The position numbers were made by a program, and so were the translations under genes. The notes beneath the pieces were generated by a model. It was not told the DNA's origin. It was given only the letters and a program-made list of their open reading frames with translations, and did no database searches. This document shows positions 1-8,395 of a stretch of 35,145 nucleotides of DNA, piece by piece; position 1 is the stretch's first letter; the number at the start of each line of letters is the position of its first letter. Source of the stretch: UBA1227 sp045629305 (GTDB taxonomy: Bacteria; Bacillota; Clostridia; Oscillospirales; Acutalibacteraceae). The stretch spans positions 1 to 35,145 of the forward strand of contig JAZQQZ010000007.1 of assembly GCA_045629305.1 (NCBI GenBank), given 5' to 3'.

Positions 1-1
1 T

Positions 2-77
2 TGGTGACTCATCGGGGATTCGAACCCCGGACACCTTGATTAAAAGTCAAGTGCTCTGCCAACTGAGCTAATGAATC
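2..77 (-). tRNA. tRNA-Lys (anticodon UUU)
   Basis: Read on the minus strand the segment folds as a full cloverleaf. The acceptor stem GATTCAT pairs with ATGAGTC (one G-T pair), followed by discriminator A and an encoded CCA. The D stem is GCTC/GAGC, the anticodon stem CTTGA/TCAAG carries the loop CTTTTAA (anticodon TTT), and the T arm is CGGGG-TTCGAAT-CCCCG. It decodes AAA/AAG lysine codons. The mature 5' end lies only 2 nt after the secG stop codon, so it is probably processed by RNase P from a secG read-through transcript. Confidence 0.97.
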
Positions 78-79
78 AC

Positions 80-328
80 TTATGCAAACAAAGTAATGCC
101 AAGTGTTGTAAGTACAAGAAGTACAAGAACACCGCCAAGAATGATAGTCATCTTAGCGAGAGCGGCATCTTTGCTATGGCCCTGTGTCTTATCGAAAAAT
201 GATGATGAACTAGCACCGCTTACAGCAGATGCATCAGCCTGTCTGTTCTTCTGAGCAAGTACAAGAATGATGATTGCAAGTGAAACGACAATAAGAAGAA
301 CGGAACAAATAATTTCAGCTGTTGTCAT
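80..328 (-). CDS. secG: SecG, preprotein translocase subunit
   Basis: An 82-residue protein of the usual SecG size. It has two hydrophobic helices (about residues 4-26 and 59-80) joined by a polar Ser/Ala-rich loop that contains the FFDKTQG-like segment typical of SecG (family knowledge). SecG joins SecY and SecE in the membrane channel that exports unfolded proteins. I chose the ATG at 328 because AGGGAGGG lies just upstream; an earlier in-frame ATG at 397 falls inside the promoter and lacks a Shine-Dalgarno sequence. The gene has its own promoter downstream of the topoisomerase genes, and tRNA-Lys follows after 2 nt, so the two probably share a transcript. Confidence 0.93.
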   Translation of the reverse strand: MTTAEIICSVLLIVVSLAIIILVLAQKNRQADASAVSGASSSSFFDKTQGHSKDAALAKMTIILGGVLVLLVLTTLGITLFA

Positions 329-341
329 ATACTTACCCTCC

Positions 342-415
342 CTTTGGGTTAAAATCGATAACTGTTGTATTTTAACATAGTAATATACGTTTTGCAAGTA
401 TATTTTAACCCAAAG
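342..415. repeat. 14-bp perfect inverted repeat flanking the secG promoter
   Basis: CTTTGGGTTAAAAT at 342-355 is the exact reverse complement of ATTTTAACCCAAAG at 402-415, with 46 bp between them. The promoter-distal arm covers the stop codon of the upstream topoisomerase gene; the other arm lies just upstream of the secG Shine-Dalgarno sequence. It could be a pair of operator sites or a long hairpin formed only in read-through RNA from parC; the sequence does not decide. Confidence 0.7.
369..397 (-). promoter_or_regulatory. Promoter of secG (and probably tRNA-Lys)
   Basis: On the minus strand, TTGCAA (392-397) and TAAAAT (369-374) are separated by 17 bp. This fits a sigma-A promoter and lies about 40 bp upstream of the secG start. 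It sits between the two arms of a 14-bp inverted repeat. Confidence 0.65.
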
Positions 416-2657
416 TTAACTGCTCTCCTGCTGTATCTTCAGGCATTGGTAAAGAGCCAAGTGCAGGAAGATTTTTCGTTCTATATCTGTGTGGTTTAGC
501 GAACTCACCGTCAATATATGGGCGTATGCTCATGAGACGCTGGCCTTTCTTCAAAGTCATGACAGCGACACCTATGGTGTCCTTGGTTGTCTTTGAAGAG
601 ATTGAGCCAGTGTTAATGAGGAGCATACGGCCCCCTGAGGATGTAAGAACGAGTTCGACATCCTCTTTGATATAGAGGGCCGCAACAAGTGGAGACTTGT
701 TGCCATAGGCCTTGATAAGCTTCTTTCTATTGGTCTTGGTCTCATAGCAGTTCATATCAACCTTAGCTACTTTACCATTCTCAAAGAAGAATAACATATA
801 TCCCTTGAAATCGTCTGTGATAGCCATATACATAGGCTTCTCACCCTCATCAAAGTCAAGTGCTGATGGGATAAAGTCACCAAGCAATGAGGCCTTAGAG
901 TCCTCAAAGTCACTAATGCGTGCCTTATATACCTGGCACTTATCAGTGAAGAAGAGAAGATCTTTAGCATTAGTAGTCTCCTCTACTCTGATTATCCTAT
1001 CTCCCTCTTTAACTTTCTGCTCACCGCTCATACGTAGTGATTGAGGTGTAATCTTCTTGAAATATCCAGCTTCAGAGAAGAATACAGTCAAAGCGTAATC
1101 AGGAACTTCCTCGCGCTCATCCTCTTCATCCTCCGCAAGATCATCAGTATAGATAATCTCTGACTTACGAGGCTGACCATACTTCTGTGATACTTCTTTA
1201 AGCTCATTAATGATAATCTTCTTGATTCGTCTACTGCTCTTTAAAGTATCTTGCATGTCTAAAATTGCGGCTTCAAGATCTTTTACATCTTGGAGACGCT
1301 TTACAATATACTCTCTATTAAGGTGACGAAGTTTTATTTCAGCGACATATTCTGCCTGAATTTCATCAATACCGAAGCCTATCATGAGGTTAGGAACAAC
1401 CTCTGCTTCCTCCTCTGTCTCACGGACAATTTTAATTGCCTTATCGATATCGAGAAGAATTTTCTCAAGACCTTGGAGTAGATGAAGTTTCTTCTGTGCT
1501 TTATCAAGTTCGAAGTATACTCTACGCTTTACGCACTCTGTACGGAAAGCAATCCATTCATTAAGAAGATCTTTTACGCCGAGTACCTGTGGAGTTCCAC
1601 CGATAAGAACATTGAAATTACAACTGAATGAATCTTGAAGTGAAGTGAGCTTAAAGAGCTTCTTCATAAGCTTGTCTGGGTCTGTACCACGCTTAACATC
1701 AATTGTAATCTTAAGACCTGTCTTATCTGTCTCATCACGTACATCGGAGATCTCTTTAAGATGGCCGTCCTTAGCCTTATCTACAATCTGCTTGATAACC
1801 ACATCAGATGATGTAGTATATGGAATTTCATATATTTCAATACAATGATCTTCTTTGACAAAGCGATATTTTGATCTTACATAGATATTTCCATGACCAG
1901 AGTTCAGTACTTTGGCAACTTCCTCTTTTTTATAGAGAATCTGACCACCGCTTGGAAAATCAGGTGCAATGATTGTATCAAGTACATCATAGTCCTCATC
2001 ATTGATAAGTTCTATTGTTGCCTGGCATACCTCATTCAAATTAAATGAGCAAAGATTACTTGCCATACCAACAGCAATACCCATATTGTTATTGACGAGA
2101 ATTGTTGGGAATGTTACTGGAAACAATACTGGCTCAAGCATGGTTGCATCATAGTTGTCAACCATGTCTACAGTATCTTTATCAATATCTCTGAAAAGTT
2201 CAGCAGCAATACCTTCGAGCTTTGCTTCTGTATAACGTGAAGCGGCAGCTTCCATCGATGGTGAATATGCTTTACCGAAGTTACCCTTTGAATCAATAAA
2301 AGGATGAAGCAAAGCTTCATTTCCGCGGGAAAGACGTACCATAGTATCATAGATGGCAGCGTCACCATGTGGGTTAAGTTGCATTGTTCTACCAACGATA
2401 TTGGCAGACTTAATACGTGGGCCATTAAGAAGGCCCATCTTGTACATTGTATATAAAAGTTTTCTGTGTGATGGTTTGAAACCGTCAATCTCAGGAATAG
2501 CTCTTGATAGAATTACGCTCATCGCGTATGGCATATAGTTGATCTCGAGAGTATCAACAATAGTCTGATCTACAATTTCGCCAGCGCCCAAGATATGAGC
2601 GTTCGGATTGACGTCTTCATGCTGCACAGCAGGCTTTTTAGACTTCTTTGTAGCCAT
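405..2657 (-). CDS. parC: Type IIA DNA topoisomerase subunit A (topoisomerase IV / ParC-like)
   Basis: A 750-residue breakage-reunion subunit of a type IIA topoisomerase, which cuts and rejoins DNA to relax or decatenate chromosomes. The start of the catalytic domain (LSRAIPEIDGFKPSHRKLLY, about 50-69), the NPHGD segment (95-99) and the active-site tyrosine in SRYTEAKL (Tyr142) are clear. The position matching GyrA Ser83 is alanine (GDAA). I see no GyrA box (QRRGGKG), and the C-terminal part after about residue 530 is short, which argues for topoisomerase IV over gyrase. A Glu/Asp-rich stretch (about 510-525) separates the core from the C-terminal domain. It lies 11 bp after parE, with GGAGGGTAAC before the ATG. 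Confidence is high for the family and moderate for ParC versus a divergent GyrA. Confidence 0.88.
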   Translation of the reverse strand: MATKKSKKPAVQHEDVNPNAHILGAGEIVDQTIVDTLEINYMPYAMSVILSRAIPEIDGFKPSHRKLLYTMYKMGLLNGPRIKSANIVGRTMQLNPHGDAAIYDTMVRLSRGNEALLHPFIDSKGNFGKAYSPSMEAAASRYTEAKLEGIAAELFRDIDKDTVDMVDNYDATMLEPVLFPVTFPTILVNNNMGIAVGMASNLCSFNLNEVCQATIELINDEDYDVLDTIIAPDFPSGGQILYKKEEVAKVLNSGHGNIYVRSKYRFVKEDHCIEIYEIPYTTSSDVVIKQIVDKAKDGHLKEISDVRDETDKTGLKITIDVKRGTDPDKLMKKLFKLTSLQDSFSCNFNVLIGGTPQVLGVKDLLNEWIAFRTECVKRRVYFELDKAQKKLHLLQGLEKILLDIDKAIKIVRETEEEAEVVPNLMIGFGIDEIQAEYVAEIKLRHLNREYIVKRLQDVKDLEAAILDMQDTLKSSRRIKKIIINELKEVSQKYGQPRKSEIIYTDDLAEDEEDEREEVPDYALTVFFSEAGYFKKITPQSLRMSGEQKVKEGDRIIRVEETTNAKDLLFFTDKCQVYKARISDFEDSKASLLGDFIPSALDFDEGEKPMYMAITDDFKGYMLFFFENGKVAKVDMNCYETKTNRKKLIKAYGNKSPLVAALYIKEDVELVLTSSGGRMLLINTGSISSKTTKDTIGVAVMTLKKGQRLMSIRPYIDGEFAKPHRYRTKNLPALGSLPMPEDTAGEQLTLG

Positions 2658-2668
2658 TGTTACCCTCC

Positions 2669-4654
2669 TTAACTGAGATCAAGCATATCGAGGTACTTAT
2701 AACCCTCTTCAGCTATTATTTTTTTACGACCCGAAAGATCATCACCAAGAAGAACATTGAATGTATCATTGGTCTTCTCGAAATTATCTTTTGTAACTTT
2801 GACAAGTCTACGAGTCTTAGGATTCATTGTGGTAAGCCACATCATATCAGCGTCGTTTTCACCAAGACCTTTGGAACGTTGCAATGAATATTTCTTATCA
2901 CCTATCTCCAAAAGTGCACTGGCCTTTTCCTGCTCATCATAAGCGAACCATACATCATCTTTACAAGTGATCTCATAAAGTGGAGATTCAGCGATATAGA
3001 CCTTGCCCTCATTGATAAGGGTTGGCATAAGTCTATAAATCATTGCAAGGATAAGTGTTCTAATCTGATATCCATCGACATCGGCATCGGTACAGATAAT
3101 TACCTTATCCCAACGAAGATTATCAAGATTAAACTGTGTAACATCCTTTGTCTTAGCCTCAACCTCAACACCGCAGCCGAGTACCTTAATCAAGTTCGTA
3201 ATAATCTCATTAGCGAAAATCTTCTTAAGGTCTGACTTCATACAGTTGAGGATCTTACCACGGACAGGAATAACTGCCTGGAACTCTGCGTCACGCGCCT
3301 GCTTACAAGCGCCGAGAGCAGAGTCACCCTCTACTATGAATATCTCTCTGCGAGATATATCTTTACTACGACAATCGACAAATTTTTCAACTCGATTGTT
3401 CATATCCATATTGGCCGTGAGTGACTTCTTAATGTTTACACGAGCGGCCTCAGCGTGCACTCTTGCACGCATGTTGACAAGAATCTGATTACAGATTTTC
3501 TCTGCGTCAAGTTTATTCTCGATGAAATAAACCTCAAGTTGATGCTTGAAGAAATCCTTCATCGCTTCTTCGATAAATGAATTTGTGATAGCTTTCTTAG
3601 TCTGGTTCTCATAGGATGTAACCGTTGAGAAAGACGAGATTACAAGAAGCATGCTGTCATCGATGTCCTGCATAGTAATCTTGCTATCGGACTTCTTGTA
3701 CATATTGTTGTTTCTAATATAAGCATCAATCTGTGATACGAAAGCTGAGCGTGCGGCCTTATCAGGCGAACCGCCGTACTCGAGCCATGATGAGTTATGA
3801 TAATACTCCTTAATCTGATGCTTATTAGAGAATGCGAGAGCTACGGAAATCTTAACCTTATAGTCCTCTTTATCATGGCGGTCGCGGCCGATACGCTCAC
3901 ACTCCCAGAACTGTGTCTGTGTGAGTGTCTCATCACCGGCAATCTCTTTAATGTAATCAATTATGCCGTTCTCATAATAATATTCATAAGTCTCAAATGA
4001 GCTGCCACCAATTTGATCTTTAATAACGAATGTAACACCGGAGTTTACGATTGCCTGACGCTTGATAGTATCCTTGTAATATTCAAGTGGAATATCGATA
4101 TCGGTAAATACTTTGAGGTCTGGTTTCCATTTAATCTTGGTACCTGTCTGCTTCTTGCCATATGGTTCTTTAGTGAGTTCAGATGCAGGATTACCTTTCT
4201 CAAAATGCATTGTGTATGTGAATCCATCACGATGTACCTCTGCATCCATATATTCAGATGAATACTGTGTGGCGCAAAGTCCAAGACCATTAAGACCCAA
4301 GGAGAAACCATAACTTGAGTCAAGAGCATTAGTATTATATTTACCACCTGCATACATCTCGCAGAATACAAGTTCCCAGTTATATCTTTTCTCTTTCTCG
4401 TTGAAATCCATTGGAATACCACGACCGAAGTCCTGTACCTCAATAGAGTGATCAAGGAAACGAGTGATTATAATCTTGTCGCCATGTCCTTCTCTGGCCT
4501 CATCGATAGAGTTGGAAAGAATTTCAAAGAATGAATGCTCGCATCCATCAAGACTATCTGAACCAAATATTACAGAAGGGCGTTTACGAACTCGATCCGC
4601 ACCTTTAAGCTGGGCAATATCGTCATTGCCGTACTCTGTTTTGTTAACAGCCAT
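2669..4654 (-). CDS. parE: Type IIA DNA topoisomerase subunit B (topoisomerase IV / ParE-like), divergent
   Basis: A 661-residue ATPase subunit. Visible blocks are RKRPSVIFGS (23-32), the ATP-binding EILSNSIDEA (44-53) and DFGRGIP (75-81), the QTKKAITN loop (351-358), and the TOPRIM domain with VEGDSA (Glu442), PVRGKILN (463-470) and TDADVDG (522-528). Several normally invariant blocks differ: the nucleotide-lid motif reads GLNGLG where GGLHGVG is usual, EGDSAGG is EGDSALG, and DVDGSHIRT is DVDGYQIRT. The catalytic Glu and Asp residues remain, so it should be active. It is first in a two-gene operon with parC, has GGAGGTCAT before the ATG, and has its own promoter. It hydrolyses ATP to drive strand passage by the A subunit. 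Confidence 0.88.
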   Translation of the reverse strand: MAVNKTEYGNDDIAQLKGADRVRKRPSVIFGSDSLDGCEHSFFEILSNSIDEAREGHGDKIIITRFLDHSIEVQDFGRGIPMDFNEKEKRYNWELVFCEMYAGGKYNTNALDSSYGFSLGLNGLGLCATQYSSEYMDAEVHRDGFTYTMHFEKGNPASELTKEPYGKKQTGTKIKWKPDLKVFTDIDIPLEYYKDTIKRQAIVNSGVTFVIKDQIGGSSFETYEYYYENGIIDYIKEIAGDETLTQTQFWECERIGRDRHDKEDYKVKISVALAFSNKHQIKEYYHNSSWLEYGGSPDKAARSAFVSQIDAYIRNNNMYKKSDSKITMQDIDDSMLLVISSFSTVTSYENQTKKAITNSFIEEAMKDFFKHQLEVYFIENKLDAEKICNQILVNMRARVHAEAARVNIKKSLTANMDMNNRVEKFVDCRSKDISRREIFIVEGDSALGACKQARDAEFQAVIPVRGKILNCMKSDLKKIFANEIITNLIKVLGCGVEVEAKTKDVTQFNLDNLRWDKVIICTDADVDGYQIRTLILAMIYRLMPTLINEGKVYIAESPLYEITCKDDVWFAYDEQEKASALLEIGDKKYSLQRSKGLGENDADMMWLTTMNPKTRRLVKVTKDNFEKTNDTFNVLLGDDLSGRKKIIAEEGYKYLDMLDLS

Positions 4655-4700
4655 ATGACCTCCGAATAAGCATATTATTACATAATAATATTATTATACA

Positions 4701-4737
4701 GTGTAATATTTTACACCATATATTGTGGTAAAGTCAA
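4701..4737 (-). promoter_or_regulatory. parE-parC promoter with a palindrome over the -10
   Basis: On the minus strand TTGACT (4732-4737) and TAAAAT (4708-4713) are 18 bp apart. The -10 lies inside a 16-bp inverted repeat at 4701-4716 with arms GTGTAA and TTACAC and a 4-bp centre. A symmetric site over the -10 is the geometry expected of a repressor operator; the regulator is not identifiable from the sequence. A second TATAAT lies a few bases further downstream. Confidence 0.6.
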
Positions 4738-4766
4738 GAAACTACGCCCTAAATTGCGCTTTTAGG

Positions 4767-4798
4767 TAAAAAATAAGCCCCGGAAATTCCGGGGCTTA
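4767..4798 (-). terminator. Intrinsic terminator after ftsH
   Basis: On the minus strand a 10-bp GC-rich hairpin (TAAGCCCCGG/CCGGGGCTTA, 4774-4798) is followed by TTTTTTA. It ends the seven-gene rnj-to-ftsH operon. Confidence 0.93.
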
Positions 4799-4803
4799 AA
4801 GTT

Positions 4804-6861
4804 TTATTCTTTTGGTGCATCTTCACTATCAGAGAATTCCTCAAGTGGAGTATCAAGAATTGGCTGGAGCTGTGAAAGAAGATCAGCTTCCTCTGGTACA
4901 TCATTATTGTTTACAAGATCGATGATACCAGGTCTTGCCTTGGTTGGATCATATGACTCGATGTCATAATTCTCTGTCGCCATAAGTTCTCTAAATGTAG
5001 CACCATCAATCTTCTCATAGCGCATAAGGAAGTTCGCAAGAAGATGGAGCTTATCAATATGAAGACGAAGAATCTCGTCAGCACGTTCATATGCTGTCAT
5101 GATTGTCTTTTCAATCTCTTTATCGATTGCAGATGCAGTCTCCTCAGAGTAATTACGTACGTGGTTATAATCACGGCCTATGAATACTTCTTCATTATCT
5201 GAACCGTATGTGATAGGTCCGAGTGTATCACTCATACCGTACTTAACAATCATATTACGAGCAATTGCAGTCGCACGCTCAATATCATTTGAAGCACCTG
5301 TTGAGATATCACCAAGGATAATTGCCTCAGCAACACGACCACCGAGAAGTGATACGAGCTCATCGAGCATCTGCTTCTTAGATCTGTATGACTTATCATG
5401 CTCTGGAAGTGACATGGTGAAACCACCAGCCATTCCACGAGGAATGATAGATACCTGATGTACTGGGTCGAGTGTATCAAGATAGTAGTTAGTGATTGCA
5501 TGTCCAGCCTCGTGGTATGCTGTGAGTTTCTTCTCATCATCAGTAACTTTCTTGGACTTCTTCTCAGCACCTACAACTACCTTAAGAGTTGCCTCTTCGA
5601 TATCTTTCTTTGTAAGTGCGCGCTTGCCACGTCTTGCGGCAAGGAGAGCAGCCTCATTGAGAAGGTTCTCAAGGTCTGCACCTGTGAAGCCGCTTGTTGC
5701 ACGCGCGATTTCATCAAGTTTAACATCAGGACCGATTGGCTTATTTCTTGCATGAACTTTAAGAATTGCCTCACGACCTACAACGTCTGGATAGTTAACT
5801 GTAACCTGTCTATCGAAACGACCAGGACGAAGAAGTGCTGGATCGAGGATATCAGGACGGTTAGTTGCAGCGATAATGATAACGCCTGAGTTCTCACCAA
5901 ATCCATCCATCTCGACAAGGAGCTGGTTAAGTGTCTGCTCACGTTCATCATGACCACCGCCGAGGCCTGCGCCTCTCTGACGGCCTACGGCGTCAATCTC
6001 ATCGATAAATACAATAGCTGGTAAATTCTTCTTTGCTGTATCGAAAAGGTCACGTACACGGCTTGCACCGACACCAACATACATCTCTACAAAGTCAGAA
6101 CCTGAGATTGAGAGGAAGTTAGCATCTGCCTCGCCTGCTACTGCGCGTGCGAGGAGTGTCTTACCTGTGCCCGGAGGGCCAACAAGAAGTACGCCCTTAG
6201 GAATACGAGCACCGAGATCATTAAACTTCTGTGGATCCTTCAAGAATTCAACAATCTCCTGAAGGTCCTGCTTCTCTTCATCGAGGCCGGCAACATCTTC
6301 AAATGTTGTCTTTCTTGCCTCCTCACCTTTCTTAAGGCGAGCCTTACCGAACTGCATTGAGCGCTTGTTCTCGTCCATAACAGTATTACCCATCTTACGA
6401 ACGATGAAGTAAAGCATAAGTCCCATAAGGATAAGCATTCCAACCATTGGAAGAAGCTGTGAAAGCCAGTAGTTTGATGTGCCTGACTCATAATTCATCT
6501 TGATTGGATCATCCGGATGTTCCTGGTTGTACACACGTACATCCTCATGAACATCTGCAATAAAGAGCTCATAGCTTGGAACAGTATATTCTCTCTTGTC
6601 CTTCTCACCTCTTAGTACATAGGTGAGTTTTCTTGTGCCAAGATTGAGCTTATATTCTGCAATCTTGCCTTCATCAAAATAAGCAATTACTTGATAATAT
6701 TCATCATCAACTTTTGCTGAATCAACCTTAAGTGCAGACCAGATAAGGCCTATCATAAGTGCGACAAGGAGTAAGGAAATAAGACTAGAGAATAGTCTCT
6801 TAGAACGGCCAGAATTTTCTGGCTTTTTATTTGGCGTGTTATTGCCTGGCATATTTTCCAA
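4804..6861 (-). CDS. ftsH: ATP-dependent zinc metalloprotease FtsH
   Basis: A 685-residue membrane-anchored AAA+ protease of normal family length. It has a transmembrane helix at about 24-44, an extracytoplasmic domain, a second helix at about 134-155, then Walker A GPPGTGKT (228-235), Walker B IVFIDEID (283-290), the arginine-finger region NRPDILDPALLRPGRFDR, and the zinc-protease motif HEAGH (450-454). It degrades misfolded and regulatory membrane and cytosolic proteins. The start is a TTG: GGAGG, inside the end of hpt, lies 7 nt before it, whereas the next ATG (codon 4) is 16 nt away. The hpt stop is only 2 bp upstream, so translation is probably coupled. It is the last gene of the operon. 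Confidence 0.97.
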   Translation of the reverse strand: MENMPGNNTPNKKPENSGRSKRLFSSLISLLLVALMIGLIWSALKVDSAKVDDEYYQVIAYFDEGKIAEYKLNLGTRKLTYVLRGEKDKREYTVPSYELFIADVHEDVRVYNQEHPDDPIKMNYESGTSNYWLSQLLPMVGMLILMGLMLYFIVRKMGNTVMDENKRSMQFGKARLKKGEEARKTTFEDVAGLDEEKQDLQEIVEFLKDPQKFNDLGARIPKGVLLVGPPGTGKTLLARAVAGEADANFLSISGSDFVEMYVGVGASRVRDLFDTAKKNLPAIVFIDEIDAVGRQRGAGLGGGHDEREQTLNQLLVEMDGFGENSGVIIIAATNRPDILDPALLRPGRFDRQVTVNYPDVVGREAILKVHARNKPIGPDVKLDEIARATSGFTGADLENLLNEAALLAARRGKRALTKKDIEEATLKVVVGAEKKSKKVTDDEKKLTAYHEAGHAITNYYLDTLDPVHQVSIIPRGMAGGFTMSLPEHDKSYRSKKQMLDELVSLLGGRVAEAIILGDISTGASNDIERATAIARNMIVKYGMSDTLGPITYGSDNEEVFIGRDYNHVRNYSEETASAIDKEIEKTIMTAYERADEILRLHIDKLHLLANFLMRYEKIDGATFRELMATENYDIESYDPTKARPGIIDLVNNNDVPEEADLLSQLQPILDTPLEEFSDSEDAPKE

Positions 6862-6863
6862 AT

Positions 6864-7430
6864 TTATCCCTCCGTTTCATATACTGAACGCTTAAGTACA
6901 GCAAGATATGGGAGATTTCTATATCTCTCATCGTAATCAAGGCCATAGCCGATTACGAATTCATCTGGTACCTTGCATCCAACATAATCTGCCTGTATAT
7001 CGGCAACTCTTCTTTCAGGTTTATCCAAGAAAGTACAAATTTTAACAGAACTTGGTTCCCTTGTTTTAAGGATTTCAATTAAGGATGCGAGTGTTCTACC
7101 TGTATCGAGAATGTCCTCAACAATGAGAAGATCCATTCCGCGAAGGTCCATATCAAGGTCTTTAATAATCTTTACATCACCAGAACTCTCAGAGTTGCTG
7201 CCATAGCTTGATACAACCATAAAGTCGATAGAACAAGGAATTTCAATTGCTCTCATAAGATCTGCCATAAATACAACAGAACCTTTAAGCACGCTTACAA
7301 GAACAAGGTTCTTGCCCTTGTAATCCTTAGCAATTACTTTACCAAGGTCTTTTACAATATTGTCAATTTCCTCCTTAGAAAGAAGTACTCTGTCAACATC
7401 ATCTACAAGATTTTCGCTAAAATTAGGCAT
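6864..7430 (-). CDS. hpt: Hypoxanthine phosphoribosyltransferase
   Basis: A 188-residue purine salvage enzyme that joins hypoxanthine or guanine to PRPP to give IMP or GMP in the cytosol. The PRPP-binding loop LLIVEDILDTGRTL and the active-site loop SYGSNSESSGDVKI are typical of bacterial Hpt. I chose the ATG at 7430 (MPNFSENL) because GGAGG lies 8 nt before it, immediately after the tilS stop codon; the longer reading from 7460 would start inside tilS without a good Shine-Dalgarno sequence. The order tilS-hpt-ftsH is a widely conserved Firmicutes arrangement. Confidence 0.95.
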   Translation of the reverse strand: MPNFSENLVDDVDRVLLSKEEIDNIVKDLGKVIAKDYKGKNLVLVSVLKGSVVFMADLMRAIEIPCSIDFMVVSSYGSNSESSGDVKIIKDLDMDLRGMDLLIVEDILDTGRTLASLIEILKTREPSSVKICTFLDKPERRVADIQADYVGCKVPDEFVIGYGLDYDERYRNLPYLAVLKRSVYETEG

Positions 7431-7444
7431 TTCTGCATCCTCCA

Positions 7445-8395
7445 TTATTTGATAACCCATAATTTACCTTTTTCAACGTGGACAAATTGACCACCAGGAA
7501 TCTGTACCTGGTCTCTCCTGCCCACTTTCATCATATCGATAATCTTATCGATATGAACTTTTTCCGGCTTTCCGCCGCTCACTTCAGTTACGTATGTAAC
7601 AAGTGCGCGTGATAGGACAGCCGGGTCTGCCGATAGTAGAATATCGGTCTTGAGTTTATCTCCAATGCTCGCCTCTTTGAGCAATGATAATACCTGTTTA
7701 TTAAAATAGGCTGAATCCTCACGGAGCGTTCCAATACAACGCGTAATATTGAGGATTGCATTTTCATTGACTGACGTAAGCTCTGGGATGATATTGTGAC
7801 GAATCTTATTCCTCGTATAATCATCCGTGAGATTGGTAGAATCAGTCACGTAAGTCAAATTGTTCTCTTCTATATATTGCTCTATTTCATCACGGGAGCA
7901 TTCGATAAGCGGGCGAATTATATTCGCACGCGTAGGCGGAATGCTCGCAAGGCCGAGCAGGCCTGTGCCACGACATAGGTTGAGCAGCATGGTCTCAACC
8001 GCGTCATTGGCGTTATGAGCAGTGGCAATTTTGCCCTGCTCGCCTGCGAGGCGTCCGAAGAACTCGTAGCGGACATCTCGTCCTGCTACCTCCTCCGATA
8101 CACCACGCTCTTTTGCAAGCGATGGCACATCGACATTAAGGACTTCAAGTTTCAGCCCAAGAGCGTCACAGACGCCTTGGCAGAAGTCCTGGTCTCGCTG
8201 TGCCTCATCACCACGAATACCGTGGTTTACATGTGCAGCGATAATATCAAGATTATATGTATCGCGCAGCTCATAAAGAATATGAAGCAATGTCATCGAA
8301 TCTGCTCCGCCAGAGAGGCCGACAACTACAGTATCGCCATTTGAGAGCATATTATATCTTTCAATGACAGATTTAACTTTAGATTTCATCATCAT
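7445..8395 (-). CDS. tilS: tRNA(Ile)-lysidine synthase TilS, short form
   Basis: A 316-residue N-type ATP pyrophosphatase. It has the PP-loop SGGADS (29-34) near the N-terminus and the HVNHGIRG and TAHNANDAVET blocks typical of TilS. It attaches lysine to C34 of tRNA-Ile(CAU), changing its specificity from Met to Ile, and is usually essential. Many TilS proteins have 430-470 residues with a separate C-terminal tRNA-binding domain; this one stops well short of that, like the compact forms known from some thermophiles, with no sign of frameshift. The start overlaps the end of dnaB by 17 bp; three consecutive ATG codons make the exact start uncertain by one or two residues, and no strong Shine-Dalgarno sequence is seen. 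Confidence 0.93.
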   Translation of the reverse strand: MMMKSKVKSVIERYNMLSNGDTVVVGLSGGADSMTLLHILYELRDTYNLDIIAAHVNHGIRGDEAQRDQDFCQGVCDALGLKLEVLNVDVPSLAKERGVSEEVAGRDVRYEFFGRLAGEQGKIATAHNANDAVETMLLNLCRGTGLLGLASIPPTRANIIRPLIECSRDEIEQYIEENNLTYVTDSTNLTDDYTRNKIRHNIIPELTSVNENAILNITRCIGTLREDSAYFNKQVLSLLKEASIGDKLKTDILLSADPAVLSRALVTYVTEVSGGKPEKVHIDKIIDMMKVGRRDQVQIPGGQFVHVEKGKLWVIK

